This document shows positions 49,640-59,911 of a stretch of 64,000 nt of DNA, in pieces; position 1 is the first letter of the stretch; each line of letters opens with the position of its first letter. Below the pieces are notes generated by a model. It did not search any database. It had not been told where the DNA came from and was given only the letters and a program-made list of their open reading frames with translations. Origin of the DNA: Rhizobium leguminosarum bv. trifolii WSM1325 (GTDB lineage Bacteria; Pseudomonadota; Alphaproteobacteria; Rhizobiales; Rhizobiaceae); the NCBI GenBank assembly GCA_000023185.1, contig CP001624.1, positions 1 to 64,000 of the forward strand, read 5' to 3'. A program made the translations under genes and the position numbers.

Positions 49640-50839
49640 CTAGCGGGCTTTGCCTCTACGCAGGAGGCCGATGATCGCTATCCCCGCCAATCCGGTGACA
49701 GCGCTGAGGATTGCGGTTCCCGAATAGCCGGTCACATAGGTGCCGGCGGCAAAGACCAGCGCGCCGATCCCGGCACTGGCAAAGATATTGACGGAGATCA
49801 GTGCGCTGCCGAGGCCCGGCCGGTCGGCGATCAGATCCTGCAGATAGGTGATCGGAATGGTGATGATCGCCGACGCTCCGATGCCGGCAAGCAAGGTGAG
49901 CGCATAGAGGTGCCACGGCTCGGAGGCAAAGCCAAGCAGACTGAGGAAGACGGCATAGATGATGGTACCGGCGCCAAGCGCCGTCATCTGTCCTGTCTTC
50001 CGCGCGATCCGCGACCAGACGATGATGAAGACGACTTCCAGCAATGCGACGATGCCGACGAGAATGCCGACGTCGCTCAGCTTGCCATGCGCAGCACCAG
50101 TGGCGATCAATGGCAGCAGGGCGTCATTCAGATGCAGCGTACTGGTGATCAGCGCGACCCCGCAAATATGCGCCGAAATCCGCGGAGAAACCACTTGGCC
50201 AAGCGCGCCGAGGTAAGTGAGATGATGAACTGCTGCCATTTCCGTTGCCGCTCGCTTCGGCAAGGCGAAGAGGATGATCCCCTGGCACAACAGACATGAG
50301 ATGCTGGCAAAGAGGTAGGCCGGCAGCATGCTCGATGCGCCAGACAGCAGCAGGCCAGTTATCCCTGGGATCAGTACCCACGACAGCGAGATCATGGCGC
50401 GCACGCCGGAGTTGGCCGTCACCATGTCGCTTCGGTTCATGCCGTGCATAGCCGCGCGCGCATTGGCAAACAGCAGCGAGTTCAGCGCCCCGTAGATCGG
50501 CAGGGGCAGCAACCCGCTGATGACGAAGACGGCGGCGCTGGGAAAGGCGTAGACCACGCCGTAGCCGACGATGCCGAACAGGCAGGCGCCGATCATCGTC
50601 GAACGGTATTCACCAAGCCGGTCGGCGAGATTGCCGAGCAGGATGCTGATGACGACATTCACCGCCGCCGAGACGAAACTCAGGAAGGAATAGAGGCCGT
50701 CGCTCAGCCCCAATTCGCGGATGCCGATGATCGAACGGTAGGGTGCGGTCATCGCTCCCGCCATGCCGAAGATGAAAATGGCGATCATGCTGGCGCGGAT
50801 CGCCGGATTGCGGAAGACGTCAGGGAAAAGTCGGCTCAT
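49640..50839 (-). CDS. MFS transporter, sugar-efflux (Set) type
   Basis: A 399-residue, 12-helix major facilitator. GNLADRLGEYRSTMIG is the loop 2-3 motif. The overall pattern and Asn/Arg-rich helix 5 region (NRSDMVTANSGVRAMISLSW) resemble SetA/SetB-type sugar efflux proteins. It lies at the end of an apparent minus-strand group ridA-rpiR-SDR-MFS. Import or export of the pathway substrate is an inference. Confidence 0.82.
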   Translation of the reverse strand: MSRLFPDVFRNPAIRASMIAIFIFGMAGAMTAPYRSIIGIRELGLSDGLYSFLSFVSAAVNVVISILLGNLADRLGEYRSTMIGACLFGIVGYGVVYAFPSAAVFVISGLLPLPIYGALNSLLFANARAAMHGMNRSDMVTANSGVRAMISLSWVLIPGITGLLLSGASSMLPAYLFASISCLLCQGIILFALPKRAATEMAAVHHLTYLGALGQVVSPRISAHICGVALITSTLHLNDALLPLIATGAAHGKLSDVGILVGIVALLEVVFIIVWSRIARKTGQMTALGAGTIIYAVFLSLLGFASEPWHLYALTLLAGIGASAIITIPITYLQDLIADRPGLGSALISVNIFASAGIGALVFAAGTYVTGYSGTAILSAVTGLAGIAIIGLLRRGKAR

Positions 50840-50900
50840 GCGGTGATCGATCAGAAGTAAGCCGGCTTCACAACCTGCTCCTCTCGTCTTCCTCTAGGTT

Positions 50901-51677
50901 TCAGTAATGTTCCGATTGCGAGAAGGTCCGCGCGAGCTCGGCCTGGCCTGCCGTGAGGCCGCAATCGACAGGCAGGCAGACGCCGGTGATGGCTGCGGCC
51001 AGGGGACCGGCAAGGAAGGCCACCGCATTGGCAACATCTTTCGGATCGACGACGCGCTGCAGCGGATACCAGCGGCGTGCTTCCTCGAAAACATTCGGAT
51101 TGGCTGCCGCCCGCGCTTCCCAGGCCTGCGTCTTTACCGTCCCCGGTGCGACGGCGTTGGACCGGATGCCGAACTTGCCGTATTCCACCGCAACCAGCCG
51201 GGTGAAATGCAAAAGGCCTGCCTTGGCGACGCTATAGGCAGGGTGCCCGAAGACATGCAAGCCATTGACCGAGGCAATATTGACGACGGAACCCTTCGAA
51301 ATCGTCAGCATGGGCTCGAACGCGCGGAAACATAAGAATGCCGCTTCGAGATTGAGCGCATTGTCCGCCCGCCAGATCTCGGGCGTCGTGTCGTGCAGGC
51401 TGGTCGCGCGGGCAGCACCCGCATTGTTGACCAGGGTTCGACACACGCCGACGTCGGCGGCGCGTCTTGCCAATTCCGCAATGCTCGTCTCGCTGGTTAC
51501 ATCACATTGGACTGCGACGAAGCGATTGTCCGGCCCGAGCTTCAATGCCACGGCAGCCGCGGCCTCCGCATCGATATCGGCGAGCAACACGACGTCGTGG
51601 TCATCGGCGAGCCGTGCGGCGATCGCCGCGCCGATATCGCCTGCAGCGCCGGTAACGATGGCTATCGACTGCGTCAT
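50901..51677 (-). CDS. Short-chain dehydrogenase/reductase
   Basis: A 258-residue SDR: TGAAGDIG, NNAGAARATS, a serine in NIASVNG, catalytic YSVAKAG and the C-terminal GVCLPVDCG, typical of FabG-like dehydrogenases. ATG 51677. Placed between the MFS gene and rpiR; likely acts on a hydroxy or keto intermediate of the local pathway. Confidence 0.88.
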   Translation of the reverse strand: MTQSIAIVTGAAGDIGAAIAARLADDHDVVLLADIDAEAAAAVALKLGPDNRFVAVQCDVTSETSIAELARRAADVGVCRTLVNNAGAARATSLHDTTPEIWRADNALNLEAAFLCFRAFEPMLTISKGSVVNIASVNGLHVFGHPAYSVAKAGLLHFTRLVAVEYGKFGIRSNAVAPGTVKTQAWEARAAANPNVFEEARRWYPLQRVVDPKDVANAVAFLAGPLAAAITGVCLPVDCGLTAGQAELARTFSQSEHY

Positions 51678-51702
51678 TTTCCGTCGCTCCCGTTCATGAA
51701 CT

Positions 51703-52566
51703 TCAATCTCCAAGCAATTGCCGGTCGTCGCCGTCACGGTGAATGACAAGCTGCTGCTTGATACGCCGAAGCGTGGTCGTTGCCTTCGGCTGAACGGCAT
51801 AAGCGACCAGGCTCGACAAGATATCGATCGTCGCGATGTAGGCGATGCGCGTCGAGGTCGGGCGATAGATATTGTGGCCCTCGGGAAGGTCGATCGGCAC
51901 GACGATTTCGGCGGCCTTGGCAACCGGGCTGTCCGTCTGGGTGAGCGCGATCGTCTTCACCTTGGTCTGGCGGGCAAGCTCGAAGGCGCGCACCAGCTCC
52001 ATATTGCGCCCTGAGAAGGACGAGCCGATCAACACGTCGCCGGGCCTTGCCGCGGCAGCCATCATCAGCTGCATGCTGTGGTCGGAACTTGCCGTGATGC
52101 GAAGCCCGAGACGAAAGAGCCGGTTCTGGAGCTCGTCGGCGATCATCGATGAATTGCCGCCCGACCCGAACGCATAGATCATATCGGCCTTGGCGATATG
52201 CGATACGGCGGCTTCGATCGCGGCAAGATCGAGCGACCGATGCAGGAGAAAGAGCGCGTTCTGGGCTTTGGTGATGATATCCTGGGCGACATCGGCCGGA
52301 TCGGTGCTTTTCGATTCCGGTTTCAGGTAGCGAACGCCGATATGGGCGGTGCGGGCAAGCTGCACCTTGAAGTCGGAAAAGCTCTCGCAACCAAGCCGCC
52401 GGCAAAAGCGTGTGACGGTTGGCGGCGATACCTTCGCCCGTTCCGCCAGCTCGATGATCGAGGCATTCACGGCAAATTCGAAGTCGTTGACGATGATCTC
52501 CGCAATGCGGCTCTCGGAGGGAGAGAGCCGACCCTTGTCTTCCTGCAGCGTTGAAAAGATATCCAA
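51703..52566 (-). CDS. RpiR-family regulator (HTH + SIS)
   Basis: A 287-residue regulator: N-terminal RpiR HTH (SIIELAERAKVSPPTVTRFCRRLG) and C-terminal SIS domain (YAFGSGGNSSMIADEL, LIGSSFSGRNMELV). Such proteins sense phosphosugars or related metabolites. It is 21 bp after ridA and 25 bp before the SDR gene, so one operon, and probably controls both divergent arms of the locus. Confidence 0.9.
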   Translation of the reverse strand: MDIFSTLQEDKGRLSPSESRIAEIIVNDFEFAVNASIIELAERAKVSPPTVTRFCRRLGCESFSDFKVQLARTAHIGVRYLKPESKSTDPADVAQDIITKAQNALFLLHRSLDLAAIEAAVSHIAKADMIYAFGSGGNSSMIADELQNRLFRLGLRITASSDHSMQLMMAAAARPGDVLIGSSFSGRNMELVRAFELARQTKVKTIALTQTDSPVAKAAEIVVPIDLPEGHNIYRPTSTRIAYIATIDILSSLVAYAVQPKATTTLRRIKQQLVIHRDGDDRQLLGD

Positions 52567-52587
52567 GCCCGTCCCCCCGATGGTTCT

Positions 52588-52977
52588 CTATCCATCCCTC
52601 TTCTTATAGGCCACGCAGTCGATCTCAACCTTGCAATCAACCATCATCGACGATTGCACACAGGCGCGTGCCGGCGGGTGTTCGCCGAAATACTCCTGAT
52701 AGATTTTATTGAAGGTCCAGAAATCGCGCGGATCATCGAGCCAGACGCCGACGCGCACGACGTCCTCGACGCCATATCCGGCCTCATCGAGGATCGAAAG
52801 GACATTGGCAATCGTCTTGTGGGTCTGAGCAATGATGTTGCCGTCGATGATTTCGCCATCTTCCATCGCAACCTGGCCGGAAACATATAGCCATCCGTCG
52901 GCTTCGACCGCACGTGCGAAAGGCAGCGCCTTGCCGCCGGCGCCCGTTTGAACAGTGCCATAGCGCTTGATCGGCAT
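52588..52977 (-). CDS. RidA-family enamine/imine deaminase
   Basis: A 129-residue YjgF/YER057c/UK114 protein. The start GTVQTGAGGKALPFARAV, middle LYVSGQVAMEDG and the conserved Arg in PARACVQSSMMVDCKVEID are present. It hydrolyses reactive enamines/imines made by PLP enzymes, which fits the PLP enzyme encoded at 55078. AAGGA precedes the ATG at 52977. It is divergent from the NTF2-like gene across 110 bp. Confidence 0.9.
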   Translation of the reverse strand: MPIKRYGTVQTGAGGKALPFARAVEADGWLYVSGQVAMEDGEIIDGNIIAQTHKTIANVLSILDEAGYGVEDVVRVGVWLDDPRDFWTFNKIYQEYFGEHPPARACVQSSMMVDCKVEIDCVAYKKRDG

Positions 52978-53061
52978 GCTGAAGTCCTTGCAAATTATTT
53001 TCTTGATAAGTTGACAAGTGACCATAGAAAGCAGAATTTGACCAGTGAAAAACACTATTTA

Positions 53062-53075
53062 TGAAAAGAATTTCA
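53062..53075. promoter_or_regulatory. RpiR-type operator candidate
   Basis: TGAA-N6-TTCA (with TGAAA/TTTCA arms) lies in the divergent ridA / NTF2-like gap. It resembles the GGAA-N6-TTCC site reported for the RpiR-type IolR of Sinorhizobium; the match is partial. Confidence 0.35.
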
Positions 53076-53088
53076 ATCCGGGGCTGAT

Positions 53089-53571
53089 ATGCGCGATCCT
53101 TTCCAGAATCCTTTCCCGTCAGACAGCGCCCGGCATGCCATCTGGGAAATGCTCGTTCCGCGCGATATCGATGCGTTTCTGGCCGCCGATTGGTCGATGG
53201 TGGAGCATGACTTCGTGGAGGAGGGCTTCATCGGTATCGATGCCCAGAAGCAGGTCAACCCCGACAGGTGGCGTCTCGCATTTCCGACGCTGTCGGCCTA
53301 TCGCCAGGAATGGCTGAGGCAGGCAAAGGATTTCGCCGAGCAGAGTTTCGCAGAAGACGCGCGCACGGCGATCTTCGCCACGACGACGCTTGAGGATATC
53401 GAAATCGAGGGCGACATGGCGCTTGTTCGCAAGAAATTCGACGGCGGCATTACCAAGAGCGACGATTCCCGGGACGTCCTGCAATGGCAGACGCTCTATT
53501 ACTGCAGGCTTCACCAAGGACGCTGGAAGATCTCAGGTTTCACCGGCTACCTGCCGAACCCGATGGGTTGA
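53089..53571 (+). CDS. NTF2-like/SnoaL-fold hypothetical protein
   Basis: A 160-residue protein with the cone fold pattern of nuclear transport factor 2-like enzymes: MLVPRDIDAFLAADWSMVEHD near the N terminus and YYCRLHQGRWKISGFTGYLP at the end. No catalytic residues can be assigned. It is 30 bp upstream of the M81-type hydrolase gene and likely co-transcribed. Confidence 0.7.
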   Translation: MRDPFQNPFPSDSARHAIWEMLVPRDIDAFLAADWSMVEHDFVEEGFIGIDAQKQVNPDRWRLAFPTLSAYRQEWLRQAKDFAEQSFAEDARTAIFATTTLEDIEIEGDMALVRKKFDGGITKSDDSRDVLQWQTLYYCRLHQGRWKISGFTGYLPNPMG

Positions 53572-53601
53572 CGCGGGGCCGACAACACGAAGGCCACTTT
53601 C

Positions 53602-55077
53602 TTGCGCATTTTCACGGCAGCACTGGCGACCGAGACCAACACCTTTTCCCCGATCTGCGTCGATCGTCGCGCATTCGAAGCCTCTCTTTATGCTCCGCCC
53701 GGCCAGCATCCCGAAACGCCGACGCTGTGCACCGCGCCGATCACCGTTGGCAGGCGCGTCACCCGAGAAAAGGGTTGGGAACTGATTGAGGGAACTGCCA
53801 CCTGGGCCGACCCCGCAGGCCTCGTCAACCGGACAACCTACGAGGAATTGCGTGACGAAATCATAGACCAACTCAGCGCAGCAATGCCTGTCGACGCTGT
53901 CGTCATGGGCCTGCATGGCGCCATGGTGGCCGCCGGATACGAGGATACCGAAGGCGATCTTCTGTCGCGCATCCGCGAGATCGTCGGGCCTGATGTCCTC
54001 ATCTGCGCCGAACTCGATCCGCACAGCCATCTCACCGCAAAACGTGTCGCCGCTCTCGATTTCGCCGTCTATTTCAAAGAGTTTCCGCACACGGACTTCG
54101 TCGACCGCGCCGAGGACCTCTGGCGCATTGCGGTCGCGACGCTCGAGGGCCGGATCAAGCCTGATATGTCGGTGTTCGACTGCAAGATGATCGACGTCTT
54201 CCCGACATCGCGCGAGCCCATGCGTTCCTTCGTCGACAAGATCATGCAGATCGAGAAGGATGATCCGGACGTCCTGTCGATCTCGGTGATCCATGGGTTC
54301 ATGGTCGGCGACGTTCCCGAAATGGGAACGAAGCTGCTTGTCGTGACTGATAATAAGCCGGAGAAGGGCGCGGCGTTGGCCCGCGAACTCGGCCTTGAGA
54401 TATTTTCGAAGCGCGGCACCTTCATGGTCCCGCAGATCGACGAGAAGGAAGCCGTCTCACGCGCGATGACTGCCACCGCATGGCCGGTTGTCATCGCCGA
54501 TGTCTGGGATAATCCGGGTGGCGGCACGGCAGGGGACGCGACCGTCATCCTCGGGGAGCTGATCGCCCGCGGCGTCACCAGTGCTGCGATCGGCACCATC
54601 TGGGATCCGGTGGCCGTCCAGATTTGTTTTGCGGCGGGCGAGGGGGCGGAAATTCCACTGCGCTTCGGCGCCAAGTCGGCGCCCGGCACCGGCAATCCCG
54701 TCGACGGCACCGTCAAGGTCGTCAAGCTGGTGAAGAATGCCGAGATGCAGTTCGGCGAGAGCCTCGCACCTTTCGGCGATGCCGCACATATCGTGCTTGG
54801 CGGCATCGATATCATCCTCAATTCGACGCGCGCTCAAAGCTTCGATCCGAGCCTTTTTTCGGCGATGGGCATCGATCCCGCCAGGCAGAAGATCCTGGTG
54901 ATCAAATCCACCAACCACTTCTTCGCGTCCTTCTCGAAGATCGCGGCGGAGATCCTTTACTGCTCCGCCGGAACGCCCTATCCCAATAATCCGGCAACGA
55001 CGCCGTACAAGCGGGCACCGAAGACCATATGGCCGATCGTCGCCGATCCACACGGACCAGAACGCGGAGCCGCCTAG
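53602..55077 (+). CDS. M81-family metallohydrolase (MlrC-like)
   Basis: A 491-residue MlrC/M81 protein. The N-terminal domain has TETNTFSP, VVMGLHGAM and CAELDPHSHLT (metal-binding Asp and His residues); the second part contains VIADVWDNPGGGTAGDAT and NSTRAQSFDPSLF. MlrC hydrolyses linearised microcystin peptides, but most homologues lie in unrelated catabolic loci and the substrate here is unknown. The start is a TTG at 53602. It joins the next gene directly (stop then ATG). Confidence 0.87.
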   Translation: MRIFTAALATETNTFSPICVDRRAFEASLYAPPGQHPETPTLCTAPITVGRRVTREKGWELIEGTATWADPAGLVNRTTYEELRDEIIDQLSAAMPVDAVVMGLHGAMVAAGYEDTEGDLLSRIREIVGPDVLICAELDPHSHLTAKRVAALDFAVYFKEFPHTDFVDRAEDLWRIAVATLEGRIKPDMSVFDCKMIDVFPTSREPMRSFVDKIMQIEKDDPDVLSISVIHGFMVGDVPEMGTKLLVVTDNKPEKGAALARELGLEIFSKRGTFMVPQIDEKEAVSRAMTATAWPVVIADVWDNPGGGTAGDATVILGELIARGVTSAAIGTIWDPVAVQICFAAGEGAEIPLRFGAKSAPGTGNPVDGTVKVVKLVKNAEMQFGESLAPFGDAAHIVLGGIDIILNSTRAQSFDPSLFSAMGIDPARQKILVIKSTNHFFASFSKIAAEILYCSAGTPYPNNPATTPYKRAPKTIWPIVADPHGPERGAA

Positions 55078-56178
55078 ATGCATGACAACAGGTTTGCCGT
55101 CGTCGCCAAGGCAGGCGACAGGATCGCCGATCTCTCGACGCCGCGTCCTGTTATCGACGAAGACAGGCTGGCTGCAAACATAGGCCGCGTTCAATCCTAT
55201 ATGGATCAGCACGGGCTGAACTTCCGCCCGCATATCAAGACGCACAAGATCCCGGCTCTCGCTGTCGCGCAGGTTGCCGCCGGCGCCAAGGGCATCAATT
55301 GCCAGAAGGTGACGGAAGCCGAAGTCTTTGCCGAAGCCGGCTTCGAGGACATCCTCATCACCTTCAATATCCTCGGACCGCAGAAACTCGAGCGCCTGGC
55401 CAAATTGAACGAGAAGATTTCGGCCCTCAAGGTCGTCGCCGACAGTGAAGTGACGGTCGACGGGCTGGCGGCACATTTCTCCGGCCACAAGCCGCTGAAC
55501 GTGCTGGTCGAATGCGATACCGGCGGCGGTCGGTGCGGCGTGCAGACACCAGATGAGGCGGCCTCGCTCGCCAAGCGCATCGGCGCTTCCGACGGCCTCA
55601 CCTTCGGCGGCATCGTGACCTATCCGAAACCGCAATCGGCCGCCGCCGTCGAAGCCTTCATTGCCGAAACGCTGGCACAGCTGAAAGCCGAAGGCATAAC
55701 CTGCCCGATCGTCAGCAATGGCGGAACGCCAAGCCTCTTCGAGGCGCATCTCGTCACCTCGGCCACGGAACACCGCGCCGGCACCTATATCTACAACGAT
55801 CGCCAGATGGTGCGCATGGGCCATTGCACCGAGGACAATTGCGCCATGCACGTGCTGGCGACCGTCGTGTCACGGCCAAACGCCGACCGCGCCGTCATCG
55901 ATGCCGGGTCGAAGGCTCTGACATCGGATCTTCAGGGTTTTAGCGATTACGGCCTGGTGGTCGGCTATCCCGAGGCGCGGATCAGCAGCCTCTCGGAAGA
56001 ACACGGCGTGATCGACCTGTCGAATTGTACCGGCCCCCGGCCGCAGATCGGCCAGAAGCTGTTCATCATCCCGAACCACACCTGCGTCGTGTCGAACCTG
56101 TTCGACACCATGGTCTTCCATCGGGGCGGCGTCGTCACCCGCGTCGAGCAGGTCGCCGCCCGCGGTCTCGTCTGGTAG
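55078..56178 (+). CDS. PLP enzyme of the D-serine dehydratase / D-threonine aldolase family
   Basis: A 366-residue alanine racemase-fold (type III) PLP enzyme. The Schiff-base lysine is Lys54 in RPHIKTHK, and the metal site is His334-x-Cys336 in IPNHTCVVSNLFD, the His-x-Cys form seen in eukaryotic-type D-serine dehydratase. It likely acts on a D-beta-hydroxy amino acid, with RidA clearing the enamine product. It starts immediately after the M81 gene. Either dehydratase or aldolase chemistry is possible. Confidence 0.85.
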   Translation: MHDNRFAVVAKAGDRIADLSTPRPVIDEDRLAANIGRVQSYMDQHGLNFRPHIKTHKIPALAVAQVAAGAKGINCQKVTEAEVFAEAGFEDILITFNILGPQKLERLAKLNEKISALKVVADSEVTVDGLAAHFSGHKPLNVLVECDTGGGRCGVQTPDEAASLAKRIGASDGLTFGGIVTYPKPQSAAAVEAFIAETLAQLKAEGITCPIVSNGGTPSLFEAHLVTSATEHRAGTYIYNDRQMVRMGHCTEDNCAMHVLATVVSRPNADRAVIDAGSKALTSDLQGFSDYGLVVGYPEARISSLSEEHGVIDLSNCTGPRPQIGQKLFIIPNHTCVVSNLFDTMVFHRGGVVTRVEQVAARGLVW

Positions 56179-56674
56179 GGGCGGTTCCGGTTGGAGCGAA
56201 ATGATACCGATTGCCGAAGGCTGCGGTTATCGGTGGATCGCTCGCGATCTCGGTATCAGCAAAATACAGTAGCCGATGTTGCGAGACGTGCGCGCAAGGG
56301 ATGACCTGGTTGCGCCAAGAGCTGACATTTGGCGAGATTGAGTGAGTGACCGATTTAGGGCCGGAAGGAGACTGGCCGCATCTGGAGAGTTAGCCAGAAA
56401 TGCAGACTTAGCGCAGTTGCAGTTCGGGCTCCCCGGGACAGAACTGGGCACTTCCGCCGAGGCCCCCGCTCGCCGCCCATCACCAGACGTTCAAGAACCG
56501 TCCGCTTTCCGTGGATACTCATTTCCGTGTCGTCCACCTCGACGCCGTCGGTCACAAAGAAGGATGACGGCTCGATGGAGGTGGAGATCGCCTGGGCATT
56601 ACCTCTTTACCACTTGTTGACTCACCCGCGGTTGAACAATAACTTGCTAATTCGGTCGTTAGGCTTGTCCTCAC
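56179..56674. other. Intergenic region with degraded coding remnants
   Basis: About 500 bp, no intact gene. The minus-strand relic at 56470-56555 resembles a serine recombinase C terminus (separate entry). The rest shows only short frames. Confidence 0.4.
56470..56555 (-). pseudogene. Possible relic of a recombinase C-terminal segment
   Basis: VEVDDTEMSIHGKRTVLERLV resembles the C-terminal segment of rhizobial resolvase-type recombinases, which read VDDTEIRIHGRR..VLERLVMGG. The frame then breaks down. It suggests past mobile-element activity next to the cyclase gene. Recognition is from memory of the family and tentative. Confidence 0.3.
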
Positions 56675-58381
56675 ATGACGGATCAATCTATTCAGCGTCG
56701 CCTTGCCGCCATCGTCGTTGCCGATGTGGTGGGATACTCACGCCTGATGGAGGCTGATGAGGTCGCAACGCTGGCGACCCTCAGGGAACTCCGTTCCGGC
56801 GTTATCGAGCCGGCTGTGATGCGCAACCACGGTCGCATCTTCAAGGTCATGGGCGACGGGTTCCTAATCGAATTCGGTAGCGCAGTGGACGCGGTCGCAG
56901 CAGCGTTGGAAATGCAACGGGCCACCACTGCTGTTGAAGCTTCCGGAGACCGGCGCCTGCTTTTGCGTGTAGGCGTCAATCTGGGAGATGTCATTGACGA
57001 CGGTTCAGACGTCCTCGGCGACGACGTCAATGTCGCGGCGCGCCTCCAGACGCAGGCCGCACCGGGAGGTATCTGCATTTCAGCCAATGTTCACGGCGAG
57101 ATCGTCGGCAAGATTAGCGACCGGTTCTTTGATGCAGGCGAACGCTACCTGAAGAACCTGACTCGCCCGGTCCACGTGTGGCATTGGCCGGATGCGCTGC
57201 AGAGCATATTGCCGCTGCCCGAATGTCCCTCGATTGCTGTATTGCCGTTCACGAATATGAGTGGGGATGATGCGGACGCGCCTTTCGTCGACGGCTTGAC
57301 TGAAGACCTGATCACCGACCTTTCCCGTACGGTTGGTCTGTTCGTCATCGCGCGCAATTCCGTGTACGTCTACAAGGGCAAACCGGTCGACGTACGGCTG
57401 GTCGCCCAGGAACTCGGCGTCCGCTATGTCCTCGAGGGGAGCGCCAGACGCGCAATGGGCCGTGTCCGCATCAATGCCCAATTGGTCGACACGCTTGCCG
57501 GCCAGCACTTGTGGGCCGACCGGTTTGACAGGACGGTGGAAGATGTTTTCGAACTACAGGATGAAGTTAACGCCAAGATTGTTGAAGCCCTCGTCGGCCG
57601 GCTGACCATCCCGACGCCGCGCAATCGGCCGAAGAACTTTGAGGCGTACGATCTGTGTGTGCGCGCCCGCCTCCTGACGGAAGAGTCGCCGCAAACTGAG
57701 CGTGAGGCCTATATGCTGCTCCAACGCGCGGTTGAGCTCGAGCCATCATATGCCGAGGCGCTCGGTCTGCTCGCCTATAACCGTTGGCTTGCCTGGACTC
57801 ATTTCGGCGAGCCCGAAGATCCTAATCGTCGGATGGCGGCGACGTTCGCGCAGAAGGCGGTCGACCTGGATCCCAACGATGCCGGCTGCCGTTACGTTCT
57901 GGGGACCATTTTGGCTTATGAGCGGCGATGGGAGGAATCGGAGGCCGCCTTCGCCAAGGCCCTGGAGCTGGACCCCAACCACGCCGACACCTGGGCCGCC
58001 ATGTCGGACATGTCCGTGCTGGACGGCAGGGTTGCCGACGGACTGGCGCAGATTGAAAAAGCTCTGCGGCTCAATCCCTACCCAGCCTGCTGGTATCTTT
58101 GTCATCTTGGGCAGGCGCAATACGCCGCGCATGACTATGAGGCGGCAGCCGCTACGCTCCGCAGGAAAGACACGTATCGTACCAACTCACGCAAATTCCT
58201 GGCTGCTACGCTTGTGCAGTTGGGCCACCGCGAGGAGGCGCGGCGAGAAGCAGAATTGTTCCTGATCGCCCACCCTCATTTCACGATCGGCCATTGGCTC
58301 AGCTCCCAGCCGCTGCGCGATGCATCTGTACGAGACCACTTTGTTGACGGCTTCCGAAAGGCCGGCCTGCCGGAGATGTGA
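56675..58381 (+). CDS. Class III adenylate/guanylate cyclase with TPR repeats
   Basis: A 568-residue protein. The cyclase homology domain (residues 7-175) has ADVVGYSRLME and GRIFKVMGDGFLIEF, then GDDVNVAARLQ. A TolB-like linker follows (IAVLPFTNMSGD, FVDGLTEDLITDLSR), and TPR repeats occupy the C-terminal 230 residues (ALELDPNHADTW). This architecture is common and multicopy in rhizobia. It makes cAMP or cGMP in response to unknown signals. No membrane segment. Confidence 0.9.
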   Translation: MTDQSIQRRLAAIVVADVVGYSRLMEADEVATLATLRELRSGVIEPAVMRNHGRIFKVMGDGFLIEFGSAVDAVAAALEMQRATTAVEASGDRRLLLRVGVNLGDVIDDGSDVLGDDVNVAARLQTQAAPGGICISANVHGEIVGKISDRFFDAGERYLKNLTRPVHVWHWPDALQSILPLPECPSIAVLPFTNMSGDDADAPFVDGLTEDLITDLSRTVGLFVIARNSVYVYKGKPVDVRLVAQELGVRYVLEGSARRAMGRVRINAQLVDTLAGQHLWADRFDRTVEDVFELQDEVNAKIVEALVGRLTIPTPRNRPKNFEAYDLCVRARLLTEESPQTEREAYMLLQRAVELEPSYAEALGLLAYNRWLAWTHFGEPEDPNRRMAATFAQKAVDLDPNDAGCRYVLGTILAYERRWEESEAAFAKALELDPNHADTWAAMSDMSVLDGRVADGLAQIEKALRLNPYPACWYLCHLGQAQYAAHDYEAAAATLRRKDTYRTNSRKFLAATLVQLGHREEARREAELFLIAHPHFTIGHWLSSQPLRDASVRDHFVDGFRKAGLPEM

Positions 58382-58687
58382 CAGCGGGTGGGCACAATCC
58401 CGACGCGTTCGAGGACTTGATCAACGGATATGCGCTGTGCGAGAACGGCGGTCTGGATCGCAGTGCCCGGCTTCTTCAGACGCTCCACAAAACGCGTCAA
58501 TCAGCCCGAGTCTTGCATGACTTCAAATAGGCCGGCCTCTGCCATCTGCAGGAGATTGTCCAACGACGTTCGTGGGGTGAAAATCACCCCGAACCCTACC
58601 GGCGAGCAGCCAAAATTGCTTAGGGCGTCGTTTGGCCCCTATCCGGTGCCGCCCCCGGTTAGGAAAAACGCCGACCTGGCCGCCGGT
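58382..58687. other. Intergenic region, no gene seen
   Basis: 306 bp between the cyclase and the convergent ABC ATPase gene. No convincing hairpin or frame. Confidence 0.4.
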
Positions 58688-59821
<1,134 letters not shown>

Positions 59822-59911
59822 AAATCTGTCTCCGCTGGCGGCCGTCGCACATTCGATCATCAGAGAAGGGATCGCGGATGGTCTCCCGCGATCCCGAAGA
59901 GCCCAATGGGC

